Source: Streptomyces noursei ATCC 11455
GTDB lineage: Bacteria > Actinomycetota > Actinomycetes > Streptomycetales > Streptomycetaceae
Length of the DNA stretch: 64,000 nucleotides
NCBI RefSeq assembly: GCF_001704275.1
Contig: NZ_CP011533.1
Location: 5,332,001 to 5,396,000 of the forward strand
Reading direction: 5' to 3'
Below the pieces are notes generated by a model that saw nothing but the letters and a program-made list of their open reading frames with translations, searched no databases and had not been told where the DNA came from. Below are positions 15,906 through 21,656 of this stretch, piece by piece. Each line of letters begins with the position of its first letter. Positions within the stretch are counted from its first letter, which is position 1. Position numbers and translations under genes: made by a program.

Positions 15906-17552
15906 ATGGGCGAACGGCTCGATGCGCGGGCGGACTTGGCGTACGGCTCACTGGGCCACCTGGTGCGTGCGGCCGCCGCACGGTACGGCCCCCGGGAGGC
16001 CGTCGTCGAGGGCCGCACCCGGGTGTCCTACGCCGAGCTGGGCGCACGGGTGGAGCGGGCCGCCGCGGCCTGCATCGCCGCCGGGGTCGCCCCTGGCGAC
16101 CGGGTCGCGGTCTGGGCGCCCAACACCCTCGACTGGATCGTCTCCGCCCTCGGCGCGGTGACCTCCGGCGCGATTCTCGTCCCGGTCAACACCCGCTTCA
16201 AGGGCGCCGAGGCGGCCGGCATCCTGCGCCGCACCCGCACCAAGATCCTCTTCGTCACCGGCACCTTCCTCGGCACGTCCTACGTCGCCTCGCTGCGCCG
16301 CGCCGCCGAGCGGGGCGACGGCCGCGGCCCGCTGCCCGGACTGCCGCACCTGGAACAGGTCGTGGTGCTCGCCGACGACGCCCCCGCCGACTTCACCACC
16401 TGGCGCGCCTTCCTCGCCGGCGGCGCGGCGGTGCCGCCCGCCACGGTCCGCGCCCGGACCGACGCCCTCGGCCCCGACGACCCCTCGGACCTCATCTTCA
16501 CCTCCGGCACCACCGGCCACCCCAAGGGCGCCGTGATCACCCACGGCCAGACCCTGCGGGCCTACGCCGTCTGGAGCGCACTGGCCGGCCTGGAGGAGGG
16601 CGACCGCTACCTCATCGTCAACCCCTTCTTCCACACCTTCGGCTACAAGGCCGGCGTCGTCGCCTGCCTGCTGCGCGGCGCCACGATGGTCCCGCAGCCG
16701 GTCTTCAGCGTGGAGACCGCGCTCGCCAACATCGCCGCCGAGGCGATCTCCGTCCTGCCCGGCCCGCCCACCCTGCACCAGCAGCTCCTGGACCACCCCG
16801 ACCGCGCCGCGCACGACCTCTCGGCGCTGCGCCTGGTCGTCACCGGCGCCGCGGTCGTCCCGCTGGAGCTGGTGGAGCGGCTGCGCGGCGAGCTGAAGGT
16901 GGCCACCGTCCTGACGGCCTACGGCCTGTCGGAGAGCACCGGCGTGGTCACCATGTGCCGCCGCGGCGACCCGCCCGAGGTGATCGCGGCGACCTCCGGC
17001 CGCGCCCTGCCGGACACCGAGGTCCGGGTCGTGGACCCCGCCGGCCGCCCGCAGCCGCCCGGCGAGCCCGGTGAGGTCCTGGTCCGCGGCTACCACGTGA
17101 TGTCCGGCTACTTCGAGGACCCGGCCGCCACCGCCCGCGCGATCACCCCCGACGGCTGGCTGCGCACCGGTGACGTCGGCGTCCTCGACCGGGCCGGCAA
17201 CCTCCGCATCACCGACCGCATCAAGGACATGTACATCGTCGGCGGCTTCAACGCCTATCCCGCCGAGATAGAGCAACTCCTCGTGCGCCACCCGGACATC
17301 ACCGAGGTCGCGGTCATCGGCATCCCCGACCGCCGCCTCGGCGAGGTCGGCAAGGCGTACGCGGTCCGCCGCCCCGGCTCCCGGGTCACCGCCGACGACC
17401 TGATCGCCTGGTCCCGCCGCGAGATGGCGAACTACAAGGTGCCCCGGGAGGTGGAGTTCGTCGCGGGACTGCCGCGCAACGCGAGCGGCAAGGTGGTCAA
17501 GGGGCAGCTGCGGCACGGCAGTCCGTGCGCCGAGCGGGACGGGGCGCACTGA
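15906..17552 (+). CDS. AMP-forming acyl-CoA synthetase (FadD3/FadD17-like ANL family)
   Basis: A 548-residue adenylate-forming ligase that activates a carboxylic acid as acyl-CoA. P-loop LIFTSGTTGHPKGAVITH (around residue 198), YGLSESTG, the hinge GWLRTGDVG and catalytic Lys in NASGKVVKGQLR (around residue 528) are all present. The start ATG 15906 follows GGGAGG. It is divergent from the thiolase operon and shares operator 6. Its stop codon is directly followed by the remains of an unrelated DUF4232 gene, marking a recombination junction. Confidence 0.9.
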   Translation: MGERLDARADLAYGSLGHLVRAAAARYGPREAVVEGRTRVSYAELGARVERAAAACIAAGVAPGDRVAVWAPNTLDWIVSALGAVTSGAILVPVNTRFKGAEAAGILRRTRTKILFVTGTFLGTSYVASLRRAAERGDGRGPLPGLPHLEQVVVLADDAPADFTTWRAFLAGGAAVPPATVRARTDALGPDDPSDLIFTSGTTGHPKGAVITHGQTLRAYAVWSALAGLEEGDRYLIVNPFFHTFGYKAGVVACLLRGATMVPQPVFSVETALANIAAEAISVLPGPPTLHQQLLDHPDRAAHDLSALRLVVTGAAVVPLELVERLRGELKVATVLTAYGLSESTGVVTMCRRGDPPEVIAATSGRALPDTEVRVVDPAGRPQPPGEPGEVLVRGYHVMSGYFEDPAATARAITPDGWLRTGDVGVLDRAGNLRITDRIKDMYIVGGFNAYPAEIEQLLVRHPDITEVAVIGIPDRRLGEVGKAYAVRRPGSRVTADDLIAWSRREMANYKVPREVEFVAGLPRNASGKVVKGQLRHGSPCAERDGAH

Positions 17553-17890
17553 CGACCACCAGCATCAACCTGGTCAACAAGGGCAGCCACGCCTGCGAGA
17601 TCGGCGGCTTCCCGGGCGTGGACCTCACCTCCGTCAACGGTGGCGAGCGGTGGTCGCTGGTCCGCTCGTCGGCCAAGTTCGGCTCGATCACCCTGGCGCC
17701 CGGGGACAGCACCGACTTCACGCTCAACATCGCCCTGACCAAGGAGAACGAGGGCTTCTACCAGCCCGCCTGGGTGGAGGTCACCCCGCCCAACGAGACC
17801 AAGGCGCTGAAGATCGAGTGGCCCTGGGGCACGCTCGTCGACCAGCGCAGCGCCACCCACCCGGCCACCTTCGTCAACCCCATCGGCTGA
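17552..17890 (+). pseudogene. 5'-deleted DUF4232-domain (secreted lipoprotein type) gene remnant
   Basis: The frame encodes about 112 residues typical of the C-terminal two-thirds of a DUF4232 domain: INLVNKGSHACEIGGFPGVDL, then ITLAPGDSTDFTLNI and AWVEVTPPNETKALKIEW. These domains normally sit behind a signal peptide and Thr/Ser-rich linker, both absent; the homology begins within one codon of the acyl-CoA ligase stop. A GTG at 17525 could in principle start a 121-residue ORF overlapping the ligase, but it would make a secretion-less domain. I call it a pseudogene created when the ligase-side DNA replaced the 5' half. Confidence 0.65.
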
Positions 17891-17986
17891 CGCCCCCGTC
17901 CGGAGGGCCGTTCCGCGGCCGGGCGTCCGACGACGCACCCGCCCGCAACGGCCGACCGCCGTCCCGGCGCGACGGGATCGCCACCG

Positions 17987-18020
17987 GCGCGGCGCCTCAC
18001 CGTGCGCGGCGCCTCACCGT
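17987..18020. repeat. Perfect 17-bp tandem duplication at the LLM stop codon
   Basis: GCGCGGCGCCTCACCGT occurs twice in direct succession. Each copy contains TCA, the minus-strand TGA stop; the second copy (18014-18016) is the functional stop of the LLM gene. A recent slippage duplication is likely. Confidence 0.75.
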
Positions 18021-18949
18021 GCGACGTGGCCGCCGGCGACCCCGGTCCGCTCCGCCAGCGCCCGCATCCGGTCCGCGAACCCGCCGTCCGCCGACCCGAA
18101 CCACACCCCGAGGTCCGCCGCGCCCGCCGCCTCCCACTCCGCGACCTCGGCGGCCACGTCCGCCACCGTGCGGTCCGGGCCGTCCCAGCCGATCCGGGTG
18201 CCGGCCGTCACCCGGGTCCCCCGCTCCGCGGCCCGCCGGGCCAACTCCGCCGCCCGCGGCGCGAACTGCCCGGGGGTGAGCCCCACCCCCTGCCAGTGGC
18301 CGCCGAACTCCGCGGCGCGCCGCAGCGCCGCGTCCGAGTTCCCGCCGATCAGGAACGGCACCGGCTCCCGCGGCACCGGTTCGAACACCGCCCGGCCGTC
18401 GAAGGCCACCTGCCCGTCCTCGTAGGGCCCGCCCGCTCCCGTGTGCAGATGCCGCACCAGCCGCAGCGTCCGGTCCGTCCGCGCACCCCGGTCGCCGAAG
18501 CCGACGCCGGCCGCCGCGAACTCGTACGGATGCCAGCCCACGCCGACGCCCAGCACGAACCGGCCGCCGCTCAGCCGCGCCAGCGTCGCCGACTGCCGGG
18601 CCAGCAGCAGCGGTTCGCGCAGCGGCGCGATCAGCACCGACGTCCCCAGCGTGATCCGTTCGGTCGCGGCGGCCAGGTAGGCGAGCGTGGTCAACGCCTC
18701 GTACACCCCGCCGTAGCCCTCCGGCGGACGCCCGTACGGGCCCGGCGGCAGCAGGTGGTCCGGCAGCCAGACCCCCGCGTACCCCAGTTCCTCGGCCTCC
18801 CGGGCCAGCCGCACCAGCTCCTGGGCGGGCATCGTGCCCGCTTCGGACGGCAGGACGACGTGCAGCCGCATCCGGTCCGGCCGCCCGGCGGCCGTGCCGG
18901 GGACGGCGGGGTGGGCGGTGGGGTGCTGCGTGGTGACGGCGTCGCTCAT
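18014..18949 (-). CDS. LLM-class flavin/F420-dependent oxidoreductase
   Basis: A 311-residue TIM-barrel protein of the luciferase-like monooxygenase family. Diagnostic stretches: LAREAEELGYAGVWLPDHLLPP, LAAATERITLGTSVLIAPLREPLLLARQSATLARLSGGRFVLGVGVGWHPYEF and VPFLIGGNSDAALRRAAEFGGHW. TIGR-type actinobacterial members use F420 rather than FMN, not decidable here. The start ATG 18949 follows GGAGG. No operator copy lies upstream, unlike the neighbouring ligase, so it may be controlled separately. Confidence 0.85.
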   Translation of the reverse strand: MSDAVTTQHPTAHPAVPGTAAGRPDRMRLHVVLPSEAGTMPAQELVRLAREAEELGYAGVWLPDHLLPPGPYGRPPEGYGGVYEALTTLAYLAAATERITLGTSVLIAPLREPLLLARQSATLARLSGGRFVLGVGVGWHPYEFAAAGVGFGDRGARTDRTLRLVRHLHTGAGGPYEDGQVAFDGRAVFEPVPREPVPFLIGGNSDAALRRAAEFGGHWQGVGLTPGQFAPRAAELARRAAERGTRVTAGTRIGWDGPDRTVADVAAEVAEWEAAGAADLGVWFGSADGGFADRMRALAERTGVAGGHVAR

Positions 18950-19116
18950 GGGGGCCTCCGCTCCCGAAACGGGTGACTCGGTCGGACACCCCCGTTCCTA
19001 AGCCCTGACACGGGTGTGAGGGTCAAGGGGCGCGTACGCCTGGCCGGTGGCGCGCGCCAGGTCCCGGCCGCGCAGCACCCGTTCCCCCACCGGACCGGCC
19101 ACCGTGGCCGGTCTGC

Positions 19117-20733
19117 TCAGTGAGGACTCCCGGGCGCCCCGGAACCCGTCGGTGCGCCCGGCGCGCGTCCGTAGCGCTCCCGCAGCGCCGTCTTGCGCAC
19201 CTTGTTCAGGGGGCCGCCGCGCGGCAGCACCTCGACGATCTCCAGCTGCTCCGGCAGCTTCTGCGTCATCAGCCCGGCGGCCCGCAGATGCGCGGTGAGG
19301 TCGGCCAGGGTGAGCCGGGGGGCCTCCGCCCCGTCCGCCGACCCGGCGAGCGCGACCACCGCGCAGACCCGCTCCCCCCGCTCCCGGTCCGGCAGCCCGA
19401 TCACCGCCGCCTCCGCAACCGCCGGATGGGTGTGCACCAGGTCCTCGATCTCCTGGGCGGAGATGTTCTCGCCCTTCCTGATGATGATGTCCTTCAGCCG
19501 CCCGGTCAGCACCAGATGCCCGTCGGCGCGCAGGTGCCCCAGATCGCCGGTCCGGAACCAGCCGTCCGCGGTGAACGCCTCGGCCGTCAGCGCCGGATCG
19601 GTGTACCGCCGGAACACCATCGGCCCCGAGACCGTCACCTCGCCGGTCCCACCGGTCGCCACCGCGCTCCCGTCCGCCCGGACGATCCGCACCCGCGCGC
19701 CCGCCACCGGCCTGCCGACCGTGTGCGCCAGCTGCTCGTCCGTGTCGTACGGCGTCCCCATCGCGATCATCGGAGACTCGGTCATGCCGTAGCCGTGCAC
19801 GATCGCGCAGCCCAACTCCCGCCCGGCCGCCCGGTACAGCTCGGGCGGCAGCGGCGCGCCGCCGCCGGACAGCAGCCGCAGCGAGGGGATCAGGGGGCCG
19901 GCGTCCGGCGCGGCCGCCCGGCGGCGCCGCGATGCGTCGTGGAACGCCTGGTAGAAGGCGGTGCTGCCGCCCGCCATGGTCACCCCGTGGCGGCGGTAGA
20001 CCTCGGCCGCCCGGTCCGCGTCGAACGCCTCCAGCACGACCGCCGGAAACCCGCTGACCAGCATGGCGATGACGTAGTCCGGCCCGGCGACGTGCGCGTA
20101 CGGGAAGGCGATCGAGCCGATGTCGTCGGCCGACATGCCCAGCGCGGTGGCCAGCCCCACCCCGCCCGCGATGAGCGAGGCGTCGGTGTGCTCGACGCCC
20201 TTGGGTGCGGAGGTCGTCCCGGACGTGTAGTAGACCCAGCGCGTGCGCTCGTCGTCCCCTTCCGGGGCGGTCGGCAACCCGCCCGGATCCCCGTCCGGCA
20301 GCCCGTCCGCCAACGGGACCACCCGCACGTCGGTGCGCTCCCCGACCGCGTCGCGCACCATCGCCGTGAAGTCGAACCCCCGCCACACCCCGGGCACGAG
20401 GACGAACTCCGCCGCCGACTCCGCCAGCACGAACCCGACCTCCCGGGCCCGGTGCAGCGGGATCACCGGGGTCTGCACGGCCCCGAGCCGGGCCAGCGCC
20501 AGCGACGCGATCACCGTGTCGATGCGCGTCGGCAGCTGCCACATCACCCGCGTCCCGGCCCCGATCCCCAACTCCCGGAATCCGGCCGCCGCGCGCAGCG
20601 CCGCGTCCCGCACCTCGCCGAAGGTCACGGCCCGCCCGCCGTCCCCGTCGTAGAACATCGGCGCGCCCCCGGAGGCCCGCGCCCGGTACTCGACCAGTTC
20701 CCACAACGTGTGTATACGAGCGTCTTCGAACAC
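19117..20733 (-). CDS. AMP-forming acyl-CoA synthetase / feruloyl-CoA-synthetase-like
   Basis: A 538-residue ANL ligase. P-loop YYTSGTTSAPKGVEHT (near residue 168), HGYGMTESP, GWFRTGDLGHLRADGHLVLTGRLKDIIIRKGENIS (hinge and A8 region) and PLNKVRKTALRER with the catalytic Lys at the end. I place the start at GTG 20733 behind AGGAGG; the open frame continues upstream but without coding character. Operator 7 is 53 bp upstream. The third acyl-activating enzyme of the window; substrate unknown. Confidence 0.88.
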   Translation of the reverse strand: MFEDARIHTLWELVEYRARASGGAPMFYDGDGGRAVTFGEVRDAALRAAAGFRELGIGAGTRVMWQLPTRIDTVIASLALARLGAVQTPVIPLHRAREVGFVLAESAAEFVLVPGVWRGFDFTAMVRDAVGERTDVRVVPLADGLPDGDPGGLPTAPEGDDERTRWVYYTSGTTSAPKGVEHTDASLIAGGVGLATALGMSADDIGSIAFPYAHVAGPDYVIAMLVSGFPAVVLEAFDADRAAEVYRRHGVTMAGGSTAFYQAFHDASRRRRAAAPDAGPLIPSLRLLSGGGAPLPPELYRAAGRELGCAIVHGYGMTESPMIAMGTPYDTDEQLAHTVGRPVAGARVRIVRADGSAVATGGTGEVTVSGPMVFRRYTDPALTAEAFTADGWFRTGDLGHLRADGHLVLTGRLKDIIIRKGENISAQEIEDLVHTHPAVAEAAVIGLPDRERGERVCAVVALAGSADGAEAPRLTLADLTAHLRAAGLMTQKLPEQLEIVEVLPRGGPLNKVRKTALRERYGRAPGAPTGSGAPGSPH

Positions 20734-20786
20734 GGCGCGCCTCCTGGGGTGGATGGGCGGGGTGCGGCGTGACTGTAGCAGCAGAA

Positions 20787-20801
20787 CTGACGTAGCGTCA
20801 G
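20787..20801. promoter_or_regulatory. Palindromic operator site 7
   Basis: CTGACGTAGCGTCAG, exact CTGACGnnnCGTCAG, 53 bp upstream of the acyl-CoA ligase GTG start (minus strand). Confidence 0.82.
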
Positions 20802-20900
20802 GTATGCGATGTCCGCTGCTCACATGAAGCGGCAGTGCGGGCCGTATCTGCGCATGGCCCGCACTGCCGTCGCGTTGCAGGGTGTGGGTGCCACGCGGGA

Positions 20901-21065
20901 TCAGGGCTGGTGGTGGTCCGCCGGTGCCAGGGGCAGGTGGTGATCGAGGGGTGCGAAGTCGGACTGGGTCGGTTGGCGGTCGTCGGCTATGGCGGGGGCG
21001 GAGGCGCCGGCGGCGATGGCCGCCGCGAGGGCGAGGCCGGTGAGGAATGTCTTGGCGCGGGTCAC
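20901..21065 (-). CDS. Tiny secreted peptide with His/Pro repeats, next to afsS
   Basis: A 54-codon gene. GTG 21065 follows AAAGGAG with good spacing. The peptide starts MTRAKTFLTGLALAAAIAAG, a textbook signal peptide, with a likely signal-peptidase site after SAPAIA (about residue 27). The predicted mature part is about 27 residues, acidic and His-rich, ending LDHHLPLAPADHHQP. The repeated D-H-H-x-P resembles the D-N-H-T-P repeats of AfsS encoded 210 bp upstream. A 10-bp stem-loop (21079-21107) lies just before the RBS. I do not recognise a named family. No cysteines, so not a lantibiotic- or chaplin-type product. Confidence 0.7.
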   Translation of the reverse strand: MTRAKTFLTGLALAAAIAAGASAPAIADDRQPTQSDFAPLDHHLPLAPADHHQP

Positions 21066-21078
21066 GTCTACTCCTTTG

Positions 21079-21107
21079 ACTTGATGCGGGGTGCTGGCGC
21101 ATCAAGT
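21079..21107 (-). promoter_or_regulatory. Stem-loop in the 5' leader of the secreted peptide gene
   Basis: Perfect 10-bp inverted repeat ACTTGATGCG / CGCATCAAGT with a 9-nt loop, ending 3 nt before the AAAGGAG ribosome-binding site. In mRNA it would form a stable hairpin close to the Shine-Dalgarno, suggesting post-transcriptional control or 5'-end protection. Confidence 0.6.
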
Positions 21108-21193
21108 GACGCTAGTGTTCATTGAGTCGAATGTTCGACCGAACGGCGAGTATTTGTCATAGTCTGGCTGGATCGGCGGGAAATCTGGAAATG

Positions 21194-21247
21194 CCGCAGG
21201 GGCCGTCATCGATGGCTCCCCTCCAGCCATCGAAACGGCCCCTGCGG
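21194..21247 (-). terminator. Two-tier hairpin terminator after afsS
   Basis: Outer arms CCGCAGGGGCCGT / ACGGCCCCTGCGG (13 bp) enclose inner arms TCGATGGCT / AGCCATCGA (9 bp) around a 7-nt loop. It begins about 30 bp beyond the afsS stop codon. Very stable; a rho-independent-type end without a long T-run, as usual in Streptomyces. Confidence 0.8.
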
Positions 21248-21276
21248 TCCCCCGGTGACATAGGTCCGCTTCGGCG

Positions 21277-21444
21277 TTACCTCGGATTGATGATGGGCGT
21301 GTGGTTGTCCGCGGGCAGCATCTCGCCGGGCTTCCTGGGTGCCTTCTTCTTGCCGAGGCCGGGAGCGGCGATGGGCGTGTGGTTGTCCATCGGTTTGACG
21401 ATGTCTCGTTCGTTTGCTTCCGGAGCCTTGTTCTCGGTGGCCAC
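21277..21444 (-). CDS. afsS: AfsS-like small regulatory protein of antibiotic production
   Basis: A 55-codon gene directly downstream of afsR. GTG 21444 follows CAGGAG. The protein contains two copies of a D-N-H-T-P-I motif (VKPMDNHTPIAAPG near residue 20 and LPADNHTPIINPR at the end), the hallmark repeat of AfsS, the sigma-like small protein whose transcription is switched on by AfsR in S. coelicolor and which stimulates actinorhodin and related pathways. About 8 residues shorter than the S. coelicolor protein as I recall it. The promoter upstream carries AfsR-type direct repeats. Its position and order (afsR then afsS) match the known locus. Confidence 0.85.
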   Translation of the reverse strand: MATENKAPEANERDIVKPMDNHTPIAAPGLGKKKAPRKPGEMLPADNHTPIINPR

Positions 21445-21589
21445 GTCGATCAACTCCTGTGTATGGGCGCTTGGAGGCCACGCCCGGCCGGCAACTCCCC
21501 CGTTGGTTGCCGGACGGGCATGCCTGGGCCGAACACCTTACGGTGGGGCCGCGTCACCGAGCCGCTTGCCCCCCGAGGCGGCGGTTCGA

Positions 21590-21631
21590 TGTATAGAAGA
21601 GTGGCCCGCCGCGATGAACGATCGATAAACG
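21590..21631 (-). promoter_or_regulatory. afsS promoter with AfsR-binding direct repeats
   Basis: Reading the minus strand: CGTTTATCGAT then CGTTCATCGCG, two 11-bp direct repeats in tandem, then 17 nt and TATACA as a -10 hexamer. TTCATC of the second repeat falls at the -35 position. SARP proteins such as AfsR bind direct repeats at 11-bp spacing overlapping -35 elements. The leader to the GTG is about 140 nt. Confidence 0.7.
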
Positions 21632-21656
21632 CCCTTTGCAATGTCTCCGGCGGTGC

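Noticed and set aside
20901..21065. Chaplin, lantibiotic or SapB-like peptide
   Set aside because: No cysteines, no chaplin repeat and no lantibiotic synthetase genes nearby.
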